A stretch of DNA of 64,000 nt from Scilla litardierei (GCA_030789695.1 CM061132.1:155788817-155852816); one strand, 5' to 3'. Shown: positions 37,290 to 49,221, counted from the stretch's first letter. The notes: generated by a model from the sequence alone, not told the origin. Numbers and translations are program-made.

Positions 37290-38520
37290 TTCTCCCCCTT
37301 TTTGGTGATGACAAACCAACATAAATAATAATCAATAATAATGATTCAAATGAAATTTACTTACCCCCCCTGCATTGATGACACGTTAGTTCTGTATTCA
37401 ATAATATTCATGCGCATCAAGCAGACGAGGAAAATATAAAATATGAATCATATTATTGCAATTTAGGATCTAAATCCATTTTATATCTTAACTCCCCCCT
37501 GAATCTAACATATCAAATTAGATTCATGGTAAATTGCTTTGAATTATCAATTATCACATTGTCATTATTAATTCTATCCCCCTTTGGCATTAGCAAAAAG
37601 AGCGGGAGGAGATCAACGACAAGATTACAATGGCTAAAAGTAAAAGCATGAGAGTCTAAGAATACGACCACGATCCAAATGACACCAATGTAAAATACCA
37701 AATGTAAAATACCGAAGAAAATCAAAGCGTGCCAACGTGACCATAGTCGAAAATCGAAAAACGAAATCATCAAAACTCAAATCAATTTCACTTATTGAGT
37801 TTTGGAACATACTCTCCAATATCAACATTCTTAGTTAAATAGTGCATGGAAAACAATTCTATGTTTTCATAAAAGCAAATCTATGTAATTCATAAAATCG
37901 TCGAACGATGAAATCAATATCAGAGACATAAATCCATTTTGAATACCAAATGTAGCAAATTGATACCAAAAGTAACATGCAAAAGTGTTATGCCAAAAAT
38001 AGATAGAACATCATAAAACTATGGCATACACAATTCTAGCATACTAATTGAAACAAAATGATACCAATGTAGATATTCTAACAATGCATGCAATCAACAC
38101 ACATGGATACCAAATGTATATCAAATGTAAGAATATACTTACACCATTAAGCTCCCCCTTCTTTGATGCATCACTTAAGCACCATCAACTCCATTTGAAT
38201 GAAAAATCCTTTGCAAATCAATGAGTTGGTAGGGTTGGTATCCCATGCTGGATTTAACATAGAGAACACAATTCTTAGTATCCAAAATCCCTTTTGGATC
38301 CTATGGGTTAGGCAACAATTTTAACAAACTAAATTCAAATTAACGTAACACATAGCCCAACTCAATTTAAATTCAATTATGAATTTAAGTTTCAAATTAA
38401 CATGTACATCCAAGATCAATATGCAAATAAAAAGAATAAACCAATTCTTACCACAATTGCTTTGGTACCCATAAAATGAAATTAAACTTATGGTACCAAG
38501 CAATGAAGGGTCAAAGGAAA
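37290..38520 (-). other. Element C 3' noncoding region with multiple purine tracts
   Basis: On the element strand AAAAAGGGGGAGAA directly abuts the 3' LTR. Further runs (near 37362, 37493, 37578 and 38153) are G-rich on that strand. Repeated TACCAAATGTA words occur. Several tracts of this kind upstream of the 3' LTR are a known Sirevirus hallmark. No ORF. Confidence 0.75.
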
Positions 38521-40706
38521 CTAACCCTTTGGAAACCAAGTCCACGAGGACCGTGATTTCCCAACATAATCATCATTCAAAATAATATCATTAATAAACG
38601 ATTTCACATACATATCCTTAGCATGCATGCTTGTGTTCTTCGGACCCCAAATAGTGTATGTCTTGGGAGTCCTAATCATATTGGGAGCATGCATACATTG
38701 TTGATGTCTATGTGATGCATGTCGTGGATAAGCATATGACATATGATGAAATGGTGCATGACGATAATTGTTCATATGAGAATGTGAATGAACATATGCA
38801 TGTGGTGAAACACGTGCATGAGTGTGTCTCACATGGTATACACGTGCTCGTGGATGCGAAGCATAAAAATCATCATACGTGCTAACATGTGGAGTAGGAT
38901 GTGTGTTCCTACGTGGCATGGTATACATGAAAGCATGACCCCTCTTTGGAGGCCCACCCAAAGTGGGTTTCTTTCCAAATGGGGGTGTGTTCCTAGCGGA
39001 AGCACCATTGGTAGAAGAACTACACATGAAGTGTTTACTCCCACTAGTAGAAGCATCGGACATTGGCCTAACAAAGGTGGCAGACGGTTTGGATGAATCT
39101 CCAATCTTATATCCCAAGCCAATGTGATGATTGGCCGGAAGTAAGTCATTTATGATATTATCCAAATGTCAATTACCTTTATTGAATTCATTGATTCGGC
39201 CTAATGTGCACTCATATTTCTCGGTGAGAGAATGCATCGAAGCATCCAAAGTGGACACTTGCGATGTGAGTGCAAAAACACGCGACTTGAGATTCTTATT
39301 CTCAATACTCAAAGTTGAGTTTTGAGACGTCAAATCCGCTATCACATGTTCATCCGAATCCTCGATATGAACATGCTCAAGTTGAGATTTGAGATTTTCA
39401 ATCTCATTTCTCAACCCTTCAACAACGGTGTCGTTGTCGACGATGATAGGTTTAGGCGAGGTTTGAAGACTAGTTAGTTCATTTTAGTCTTAATAAATCG
39501 ATTAGCTAATTTAGAAAAATTATTCCAAAGTTGTTCGTTGGCTAATCTAAGTTCATCCATGGTTACCTCTTCGCAATCATCCTCGCTTTCATCGGAGGAG
39601 GTCTCTTGATCACGTTCCTCTTTTCCCATGAAGCACGTGTGTGCTTTCTCCACGTTTTCATCGTCTGACTCTCCACTTGAGGAGTCCTTGTCGGAGTCGG
39701 TGAATGTGCCGACAAGTCCTTTCTTGTACCTTCTCGACTTGTCGTGCTTGGATGCCTTCCACTTCTCCTTGTGTTTGTTTAGAGGACAATCCGGCTTGAT
39801 GTGTCCTGTCTTGTTGCATTTATAACACACGGGAGAGGAGACATTAGTCGAAATAAATTTAGACTTATTCTTCAACTTACCTTTTTGGAAGAATCAGTTG
39901 AACTTCTTTGCCAAATCGGCCAAAGCTTCCATGTCCAACTCTTCTTCCGATTCTTCATCATCGGTAGATGGAGCGGCCTTGTATGCAATCGCCTTTTTCT
40001 TTGGCTCTTCTTGCTTCAAGTACGACTTCATCTTTTCTTTCATCATGAGCTTACTGTCCTTGCGTACCTCATAAGACATCAAGGTACCCATTAGTTGTAT
40101 GACAGTGTACTTACTCATATCGTTACCTTCCTCGATGGTGAAGATACGATTTTCCCAACAAGAAGGAAGTCCATCGATGATCTTTGAGACTTTCTCCTTT
40201 TGGGTGTAGGTTTTTTCAAGAGCCTCCAATTTGTTGGTAATGTCAACGAAGCAAGCATAATACTCTTTCATCTTCTTACCCTGTTGCATATGAAATAATT
40301 CGAAATCTTTATTTACAACAACAAGTTTGGAGTCTCTTACCCTACTCGTTCCTTCATGCAAGATGAGGAGAGAGTTCCAGATTTGATATGCACTCTTACA
40401 TGTGCATATCTTATTGAAGTCTTCGGGCTCCAAAGCGCATTGCAAGGCATTCATTTCCTTGGCATTGCTTACCTCCGCGGCGACCTCCGCGGGAGTCCAC
40501 TTCGCGAAATCTTCTTCGGCGGGCTCGACATACTCCTTCATCGTGGCTCTCCAAAGTGAAGCGCTCCGGAGGAACGTTTCCATTCGGCATTTCCAGTACC
40601 TTTAATTGGTACCATTGAAGGAGGGAGGCCTAGTTGATGATTGCCCTTCCAAAACTGAAAAAGCTCCTTGACGATCCTTGAAGACGTTGTAGTCGTTGTT
40701 TGTCAT
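38521..40706 (-). pseudogene. Element C gag (long Sirevirus type), four lesions
   Basis: ATG at 40706. N-terminal motif FNGTN then TAA (40604-40602) where Tyr is expected, then RYW. UBN2 capsid follows (QIWNSLLILHEGTSRVRDSK, SKYTVIQLMGTLMSYE). TGA at 39896-39894 lies just before the knuckle segment. The zinc knuckle CYKCNKTGHIKPDC is intact near 39830-39785. A frameshift lies near 39478, then a coiled-coil-like region (LRNEIENLKSQLEHVHIED), a TGA at 39171-39169, and a strikingly His-rich segment (38901-38689) before the end, WTWFPKG. About 725 codons in all, unusually long for a copia gag. No pol follows. Confidence 0.87.
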
Positions 40707-40720
40707 AGCTTTGAACTCTG

Positions 40721-40834
40721 GCTCTGATACCAATTGTAGATTGGTATCAGACTGTGTAGCTTTGACCTTGGCTCTGATACCAATTGTAGATTGGTATCAG
40801 ACTGTGTAGCTTTGACCTTGGCTCTGATACCAAT
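40721..40834 (-). repeat. Tripled primer-binding-site region of element C
   Basis: The plus-strand word GCTCTGATACCAATTGTAG (on the element strand, the end of the LTR plus primer site TGGTATCAGAGC) occurs at 40721-40739, 40771-40789 and 40821-40839, an exact 50-bp period. Within each unit CTGATACCAAT and ATTGGTATCAG are separated by only 5 bp and can form a hairpin. The copy at 40821 abuts the LTR and is in the normal position. Confidence 0.9.
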
Positions 40835-42494
40835 TGTAGTGCCATGTGAAGCTACTGCACATGTACTAGAGGGCGGTGAATAGTACTTTAAAATAATCAA
40901 GAGTGTTATTCCTAATTATTATGCAAACACACAAACAACAATGCGGAAGTCTCCCCGACTTGTTCCCGGTGATCCTACGTCCCAACCACCCGGATCCCCT
41001 CCGGATACTTGAGTTAGAAACCACTAACCCAAGATTTTGCACTATGAAATTCTTGTAGAAAACCTCTACAAGACCAAATCATACACAATGAAAATGTGAC
41101 TCCCACAACCCGGGATCACACACTTCTCTCACAACCGAGAGAACAATTCAAATATCAAATACGATGAAATAATGAAACACTTACCACAAAATCCTATGCC
41201 TTGAGTATACTTACCAAATTAGGGCAAAGAGGGATTTTGAGGAAGAAGATGTCACCAAACCCTAGCTCCAAGAAGTTGACCAGCAATGGAAGCCTAGGGT
41301 GGAGTTGATGAACTTGATTCAAGCTCTTGGCTTGGAAAGCTCACAATGGAGAGAATCTCTCTTGAGGAATTTGGGCTCAAGAAGTGAGGGAGAGATTCTT
41401 GGTGAGAAGAGAGAGATTGGAAAATAGCTTGAGAAAACTCTTCTCTTAGGTCTGAAATAACTTGGATAATGGACCTCTAACATTGCCTCAAACGAATCAG
41501 GTTTGTATTTATAGAGGCAAGAAAAATCGTGCTCAAAAGATTCCCAACGGTCATATTTCTGAAGCAGTTAGTCGATCTAAGAAGGATCACTGACCGACTA
41601 GATTGGCCACTAGTCGGTCGGTGATTTTTCATGAACCGACTAACTGGCTCACAGCCAAAAGAGAAAGTTCCAGGCAATATGAACTAGTCGGTCTAAGAAG
41701 ACTTGCCAACCGACTAGTTTCACAACTAGTCGGTCGGTGAGAGTTTTTTGACCAACTAAGAGTCGAAATTGAATAGGCTGAAATCAAGTACAGCTAGCCG
41801 GTTTAAGAACAACTTTCAACCGACTAGTTTCTCAACTAGTCGGTCGGTCGATGTGCTTTGACCGACTAACTGTAAACAGTAAGTTAGGCTGTACAGAGGC
41901 AATGATAACTAGTCGGTCTGACAAGGATTCCTAACCGACTAGATCGTCATCTAGTCGGTCGGTGAACCTTCTTTGACCGACTAATTGATCAACAGTGCCA
42001 GGCTGAAATGAGCAACGACATCTAGTCGGTTCAAGAAGAGTTGCCGACCGACTAGATCGTCATCTAGTCGGTTGGTTCTTCTACTTGAACCAACTAAGAT
42101 GCACTAGAAGCCGAGGGAAGAAGCGATAGGCTTCGAGAAAGTTTCTAATGGCTTCTATGATAATCCTAGCTCTAAGATATGAGCGAAATGAAGATTATAA
42201 TGTAAGTCCTACTCAAGGCTTAACATTCTATTCTATGAAGCTAGAAGACAATAAATTAGACATGACGAACCGTCTTCAAAGCTTCAATCTTCACTCTTGA
42301 CTTCAATAAAACTCCTTGAGCTTCAACGAAGCTTCAGGCATATGATCACACGTATTGAGAAGTCTTGAGACGTCGCTTTTGATGTACGTAGTATTTTGGC
42401 GACGATCTCCATAACCGCGCTCACAAAGAGTTAGTACGAGATATTTATGTTTGCTCATCATCCAAAACCAAATCCGGGTAATCAATACTCAACA
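40835..42494 (-). repeat. Element C 5' LTR
   Basis: 1,660 bp, nearly identical to the left copy apart from the 73-bp deletion and scattered substitutions. The high similarity suggests that C is one of the younger insertions in the window. Confidence 0.94.
41566..42100 (-). promoter_or_regulatory. Palindrome array in the C 5' LTR
   Basis: Same array as in the 3' LTR with isolated changes (one AGCCGGT, one AGTCGAT). The TATA box lies near 41510. Confidence 0.85.
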
Positions 42495-42499
42495 GGCAA

Positions 42500-43851
42500 T
42501 AAACATACTGAACAAGTTGGTAAGCAGAATAAGTTAATTTCTATAACAAATTTGCAGACACAACTTTTTAGACAATAACACAAAACAGGTATGTAGGTTA
42601 GATCAGTAACAGAAATAGGTCGATAACTATGATACAGATCGGTAGGCAATAACATGTGAGATCGGTAATACAGACAAAGTCAATAATATCAATCAGGTCG
42701 GTGCCAGTAATAAGTTAGGTTAGATCGTACAGAATAGTTCGGTAATAGCAGTACATGAAGTCAGTAACAACAGGTCAGACAGATAAGTAATAACTGGTCA
42801 GATTGGGTTGACAACAATTGTAAGATAGGTCGACGATGGCACAAACCAGGTCTGTATGTGTATATTACTAAACAACAATAACAACCGAACTACATATTGG
42901 CTAAAACTACTCATTTAAGCGGTACACAGTGCATTTAGATCAAAGAAAATCAAACATAGAGCGATGGCGAGGGTTGCTGGAAATCACAGGGGTGTGATGA
43001 GGGGATCCTCATAGGGAATCAGTCCATCGAAAGATCTTACATGAATCATCATTTCCACTATATTGAAATTAACCAACAATTCCCAGTCGAACAATCCCAA
43101 TCCTAACAATCTGAGCTTAATAGTTCATATATTTAGATTTGTTTCTATCAATCAATTGAATGGAAATGAAATAAAAGAGTGCTAAATGTAAATAAGGTGT
43201 AACGTTCAGCGATGATGGCTAGGGAGAGATTGAAAATAAAAGGCAAGAAATTTCAGAGAATTGTTGTGTTCGCATGAAGAACCCCAAGAAGAAGAAGAAG
43301 AAGAAGAAGAAGAAGAAGATATAGGGTTAGTGAGTGCAGTTGGAGGATCGTGGGTGATAAATGCCAGAGATCATGGCAGGAATCGCACATAACAGCCGAA
43401 GGCGGTGGCTCCAACGAAAGCTATGGGTTGGGTTCGCTCGGATGGGATGAGAGGGGTTGTACGATCTGATGGTGGAAGTAGATATTAGGTCAGGGTTTAA
43501 GAGTAGTGAATGCATGCATGCGATTAAGAGAACGTTGGGCCATGGGTCGAGCTCTCAACCCAAATAAAAGGATCAGTCATGCGTATTGGGCTGATGGTAA
43601 GGGCCAACGGAAAGACAGAGAAACTAAAAGAAAGGAAAGAAAGGGAAAATTTGAGAAAAATACAATGAAAATATCCAATAATTATATAGGAAAATATACA
43701 TGTCGTTACACCAATGATGAAATTTTATCCTTCTCACACAAACAAGCCACACCATTAATGATTGGATCTATTCAATTTGTTCTTCGTGTTTTAAAACGCT
43801 TAATTACCCATTTTCAGGTGAACTCTATGGGTTTTAATTGTTCATCTAACA
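42500..43851. other. Unassigned sequence right of element C
   Basis: No gene recognised. The first 350 bp continue the AGGTCGGTAAT-like motif of the left flank. An (AAG)n microsatellite lies at 43285-43319. Open stretches near 43.3-43.9 kb have no recognisable domain. Confidence 0.5.
43285..43319 (+). repeat. (AAG)n microsatellite
   Basis: About eleven consecutive AAG units. Confidence 0.95.
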
Positions 43852-44065
43852 GTTGCAATGAGTTTTGTTACGGCAAAATCGTTAAACTTTTGATTAGTGA
43901 ATGAATGAGCAAACCTCATTGGATTTGCATGAAAATTTGTGGGTTGAGGTTTTAGAATATAAATATCAAAATGAACAATTCAAAGCAAAGGAAAAAAGAG
44001 GGGGGGGGGGATGGTTTGATGATCGGTAAATGAGAAATTTCCTTATTGGCTAGCTGATACTCTTG
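43852..44065 (-). repeat. Foldback arm, inverted relative to 44961-45091
   Basis: Its reverse complement (GTTCATTTTGATATTTATATT, then CTAAAACC) aligns over about 120 bp with 44961-45091 and with 49341-49470. The arm ends TTGGCTAGCTGATAC near 44060. A run of eleven G (44000-44010) lies inside. Confidence 0.55.
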
Positions 44066-44960
44066 AAGCAGAAACCGTAAAGATAGGAATGAAGTTAATG
44101 AAGCCTTTGGGTTGAGTCACGTATTAAGTCACTCTCTTTAAGATGTTTCGTGGATCTACCTAAGGTCGTGCAAGCAGTGTACAGCCTCAACGTCCTACGG
44201 ATAAAACAACATAGAATTCTCCTCTGTCAAAGATCTCCTCTACACTAGAAGAAAACCCGAAAGAACGCACATGCCAAAAGAACCACGGCTCGGAAATCAA
44301 TCAAAGAATTTTTGGGAAAATATAGAAGAAGAGAGAAGAGAAAATTGGTTTTTCATTTACACAAAATGAAACCCACACACTATTTTTATATAGAAAATAA
44401 TAACGGTAATAAGTGGATTAGGCTGTAATCGAATATAGATTAGCGAGGGAGTAAAATCAGCGAGTAATGAACATTAAATCAGAGAGTAATGGATGTTAAT
44501 GAGGGAGTAAAATCATTAGGAATTAACAACACTTTGAATGTTTCAAAATCAGTTCAAAATTTGAATATTTAATAATAATAATTTAAAATAATTATTTTAT
44601 CCAAAAAATAATAGTCGCACGCATGCACTACACAGTTGGCCAGAGGCAGCGGCGCGCGCGTGGTGAACTCTAACTCATGTAAGTCCTCTCCCATTCACAA
44701 AAGAGTGGTAGCCATTGGGGCAAATCTCCAAGGCTCAACAAATCCTTTATATACTACTCCAAGGCAACTTTCCCAAGCAATGTGGGACTAAAACGAAGAA
44801 AGTCCACACACAAAAACTTTTGAAAAACCATTTCATTCTAAAATTTCCAACAGATACCCATTTTGTCACAAATTCACACATATAGAAAAATGTGCACAAG
44901 TTTAACAACCAGGAAAATTCCTCTTGGCTAGAGTCAAATCCACACACCATTACAGTTTAA
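44066..44960. other. Between foldback arms, no gene
   Basis: AT-rich, with short LTR-like words (CAATGTGGGACTAAAACG near 44780, TATATACTACTCC near 44750). No boundaries or ORF can be supported. Confidence 0.45.
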
Positions 44961-45091
44961 ATCGATCAGAACCGTCCATTTTGATCTTCATGTTCTAATA
45001 CCCCAAAACCCTAATTTTTCAAGTGAATCTAAGGATTTTTGCTTCTTTATCCACTCGTTGTAAGTTCAACAGTTTTTTCTAACCAAATTTG
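44961..45091 (+). repeat. Foldback arm copy
   Basis: Contains CCATTTTGATCTTCATGTTC followed by CCCCAAAACCC and a TTTATCCACTCG block. Directly repeated at 49341-49470 with moderate divergence. Confidence 0.55.
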
Positions 45092-46558
45092 TAATGACTT
45101 GTATTTTTCAATACATTTAATTACGTATTTAACATATTTTCATTGTTAGAAAGTATTTTATAGTGGTTGATCATGAGTTTTAAGTGATTTCAAAAAAAAT
45201 TAAAATATTTTGAAGCATTAGACGAGTTATGGCGTTTTTCAGTAAGTTCGGATTTCATCAAAAACCTTTAAACAATTTTGATAAAAATCCATTTTCAATT
45301 ATTACTGTTTTGGCTTAATGAATTAATTTTCTATACAAACATCATCAAAAAGTTTTCAAACTTCTACGGTATCATTCTATGATCATTTAGGACTTACCAT
45401 ATTAATTTCTTAATTTTCCGAAGTCAAATCAATAGAAAACCCGCAAACCCGCTTCCTAAACGTTTTGGCTTAAAACTAGTATCTCCGTAGCCCAAACCCC
45501 AAAATGGACCTCGTATTCGTGATCCTCGCGACGATACAAACCGGTGGGTATGTTTTCGTAATTCTTCGGAGTCGTTTAACTCAAGGGATAAAATCGTAAT
45601 TTTGTATTTTTGACATTATTTACTAATTATGTTTTAACTTTTACTTAACCCTAATTATTTAAACTAAGCCGATTAGGAGCCCATATGTTTCATACCAATA
45701 CAATTTCTACGGTTAGTCAATATTAACCACCTACTAACATTAATCACCTACCCAACATCTTAATTAGGGTTGACTAACTAAGGCATTTGTTTATAATTTA
45801 AACTAACTATAAATTAACCTATAATCCCCACTCTAATCCCCTCAGCTCATGCAAAGAAAGCTCGAAACCCATTCTCTCTCTCATTCTCTCCCAACCCACG
45901 CAACCCCCCCGTTTCGAAAACCTCTCCTGCTCTCTCACCCTACACCCTCTCCCCTACACCTCTCTTACCTCTGACGCTCGTCGTCAAACCCCGACCGCCG
46001 TAACCTCTGCCACCGTCGCAGACAAACCCCCGAAAACACCCCCGCCGTCGACCTCTCCCTCTCTCACTCTCACTCTCCTCCGCCCCGAGAGCGCCGCCCC
46101 ACGCCACCAGCTTCACCGCCTTCCACCTCGACGTGTGCCGCCGCTGCACTGCCCAACGTCTTCCCCGTGCCGTCCCCGCCTCCGACGAGGCACACCGCCG
46201 CTTCTCTCTCGCCCAGCGCATCCACGCAATCGCCCGCTGCCCGCTCTGCCGCCACTCGTCGCCACACTTGTCGTCGCCCCAACTGACGTCGACGCCGTCG
46301 CTGCCGTCCCTCGATGCAGTCCCCCGCCCGCGCTCGCCGTCCGACGTCGAAGAAGCCGCATCACCCGTCCGCTGCCTGCGAATGTGAGGAAACGAGGAAA
46401 CGACGTAGATACGGATACATATATACGAGCGTATATACGTATTTAACATTTATTAAATGGATTTATTGGTCTAAAATTAATAGTAAATTATATGTGAATC
46501 AGAAAAATACAAGGCCAGCTCCAGAAAATCAGAAATGACGTTCTAGACCCAATGTCGC
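45092..46558. other. AT-rich then GC-rich CpG-dense stretch, no supported gene
   Basis: 45.1-45.8 kb is AT-rich without features. 45.85-46.45 kb turns abruptly into CT-rich and then GCC/CGC-rich sequence, open in several frames on both strands with biased composition and no domain. It resembles the leader region of a large gypsy LTR or a gene 5' UTR, but nothing decides between them. Confidence 0.4.
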
Positions 46559-47101
46559 TAGTTGGTGTGCGAGTCCGGGCTCCCTGTTTTTTTATGTTAC
46601 CCGGACCCTACCCGGTAAAGGACCGGTTCCTAAAATTTGAATCAGGAACCTACCCGGTTGAACCCTATACCTGGACCCTACCCGGACCCTATGGTTCCGG
46701 GTACCCTGTAAAAAAACCTAATTTGTGATGCATTACGAACAATGATTTCCAAATGATCTGTGTGTGACAATTACCTCAAATACACATGAATAAAAATCAA
46801 TCTGGTAGTAAAATAGTGTCTTTAGACTCTTTCTTCAGTGATAAATGTATACTGACCAGTCATTTCTACTAGATAAAGCTAGACATATTGAAGAATGATT
46901 CACATTTACCTCTATTACTCTTTTGAACGCATAAGAGAACAATATGATCTTTGATTCAAATGCATTGTTTAATGAACTTACACGTTGCTCAGAACTTCAG
47001 GATGCAGGTTGTACTCCCTAATATTATAAGTTCAAATTAGATACAGCCAGGGTGGATCACTCTTATATATTTTGATCCTTAATATTATAATATATAAAAA
47101 A

Positions 47102-47162
<61 letters not shown>

Positions 47163-47343
47163 CGGTTCCGGTTCCGGGTACCCGTTTTCTATAGACGGGA
47201 ACCGGAACCGGACCCGATACCCGTCGGTTCCAAATTTTCCTACCCGGAACCTACCCGAAACCGATAACTATCTACCCAGAACCTACCCGTTAGGGTAGGT
47301 TCTGATCGGGTATCTGGGTACCATGTACCCGTGCACACCCCTA
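46559..47343. mobile_element. Probable hAT-like non-autonomous element rich in GGGTACCCG words
   Basis: Ends read TAGTTGGTGTGCGAGTCCGG on the left and, as reverse complement, TAGGGGTGTGCACGGGTAC on the right: similar but imperfect terminal inverted repeats. Both subterminal regions are packed with ACCCGGAACC, CCGGTTCCGG and GGGTACCC words in inverted arrangement. No 8-bp target duplication is visible, so the boundaries are inferred. No transposase. Confidence 0.5.
47107..47161 (+). repeat. (TA)n microsatellite
   Basis: About 27 TA units inside the GGGTACCCG-rich element. Confidence 0.95.
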
Positions 47344-47474
47344 GTTTCATCTGAATCAAACATGTATTTTTTCCAAAATAAATTTTTAAGCCTAAAAGTT
47401 AAATACATTGTTTTCAACTAAAAATTTGTAACTTCTTATTTTTACGTAAACTGATATGTGAGAAAAATATATGT

Positions 47475-49200
47475 TGTAACACTCTTCGAGACGGTCATTT
47501 TGACAGCTCACTTGAACCATTCCGATTAGTATTGCATCCAGAATAAATTGTTGAATGATTACGTTACTTAATTAAATTAGTTTTTAAATTGATTTTTGAG
47601 CTTCTAAAAATTATAAAAATTACCAAAAGCTTCTGAAAATATTTTTCTCTTGCATTAAAATTATATTCTTCATTTTCAGTATATAAAAAAATTTAGAACA
47701 TTTTTCGACACCGTTTCAATCAGTTTTAAAAATCTGAACGATCAAATTATTTAGATAGGAAATGTCGTGTTCTTTAACCAATTTCCTTTGTGTTGCAGTT
47801 ACCAGTTCTTGTGCACCATCTTCAGCGGAAGCCATAGATCCAGTCCCGATTTGCTACGTCAACCTCGAATTTGGTAAGTCACGGCTAATTCTAGATTTAG
47901 AAAATTAACTAGTGTACTAGTATGAACTTAAGAACACTACTTATAGCCTCAGAACAACTATTCGCCTTGAACCAAACTAGAGACATAATCTAATAGAAAA
48001 GTAATCAACTACAGATTACTTTGCCAACTTTCAACTTTGGTGGTTGTAGCAAACAACCATCAACTTGGGTAAATTGTGTGCTAACGAAACCTCCACATGC
48101 TCAAAGCATGGAATCGGTATTACAGTTGTTGGACATGTCTTTATCCTTAGTTCGCTTTGGCACAGTCTGCTCTGGAATGAATTACTACTTTCTGGTTTTC
48201 AATAAGAAAGTCAACCAGTTGTATTGGTTTGTCTAGCATCATGTGATACACCGTATGGAACATCTTGTGGAACATCCCGTATATCACTTGACACTTCACT
48301 GGGGTTTTGGGGGTAACTCATAGTTTGAGAGAGTGCGGGAGTGACTGGAGTTCATCTACATGTCTAGCTCCCTGGGTTTTCGGCAGCCTGTCTAACTGCA
48401 TGTGTTTCGACAAATATAAATATGCTGCCATGTCAGCATCTTGTATAGCTGCCTGTGTTTTCAGCATTCGTCTGGGTAAGCGCATCCAGGTAAGAGATGA
48501 ACTCAATGGTCACATATTGTACTCTCCGACTTGGGTGACGTAGTTCTAGTGTAGCTGGCACGATCACTTCTTTGCAGCACATGCACTTTACCCAATACAC
48601 ATGTGCAGTCACGGTACTTTACTTGTAGTACTTTTAGCTACCGCAGTAGCACGTTTCACTTGCTTAGCCTGCTTTACACTTGCACTACTACAGAACAATT
48701 GTTCTCTCCTTTTAGTCATGTTTACTTTTACTACTCAGTTGTGTACAGTTGTTGCTCAGTACTTTACTTTTTACTCTGGTTGCTTGCACGTAGTTACCTT
48801 TTTGTCATACTTGTACACTGCTTTTTTTCCATATTTAGAATTGTTGTGACTTACCTTCAGTTCCATTTATGGCACGGGCAAACGACGACCAGATCGAAGA
48901 AATTGCCCCTGAGTTTACAGTGCCAGAGTTCGACCCGGAGACTGCAGACTTCTAGCTGCTTGTGTTGTTGTGCGTACTATATTAAGTATTTTCTTTCTGC
49001 ATTTTCTTTCTGTATTTCTTTTATGTATTTGGTAAGAGAGTGCTGCTTATTGTTGTACTTTAAATTTGGACTGTAATAATGTACACTGGTTTGATTATTG
49101 GTACATCTCTGGATTGTGGCTATATTGATTTCACTGGTAAAACTGCAGACCTGCAATTAAAATCAAATAAGTAATGACCCCCTGAGAGCGGATCATTACA
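47475..49200 (+). mobile_element. Probable Ty3/gypsy LTR (solo or fragment)
   Basis: Starts TGTAACACTCTTCGAGACGG and ends GAGCGGATCATTACA, matching the TGTAAC...TTACA end style of some chromovirus LTRs. No internal domains lie on either side. Flanking pentamers (TATGT and AATTT) do not match, so an intact solo LTR is not proven. It contains a short acidic ORF near its 3' end. Confidence 0.4.
48869..48955 (+). CDS. Short acidic ORF (28 codons) in the gypsy-like LTR
   Basis: Begins MARANDDQIE and ends EFDPETADF before TAG. Composition is strongly acidic and unlike the surrounding AT-rich DNA. I do not recognise it. Whether it is translated is unknown; it could equally be a relic of leader sequence. 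Confidence 0.2.
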   Translation: MARANDDQIEEIAPEFTVPEFDPETADF

Positions 49201-49221
49201 AATTTTTTTGCAACGATTAGA

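Larger units (their letters stand above)
35557..42494 (-). mobile_element. Element C: gag-only Sirevirus-like retrotransposon
   Basis: LTRs 35557-37289 and 40835-42494 with TG...CA ends and an exact target duplication GGCAA (35552-35556 and 42495-42499). The primer site region abuts the right LTR and a polypurine tract abuts the left one, so it reads right to left. The 3.5-kb internal region holds gag and then about 1.2 kb of noncoding DNA with several purine tracts. There is no protease, integrase or RT. It is uninterrupted by other insertions, unlike B. Confidence 0.94.

Noticed and set aside
43506..43904. 132-codon ORF in unassigned DNA
   Set aside because: No domain, basic low-complexity start, and it runs into the foldback arm at its end; not supportable as a gene.
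45940..46449. Several open frames of 70-170 codons on both strands
   Set aside because: GCC/CTC-biased low-complexity sequence, open in multiple frames on both strands, with no domain.
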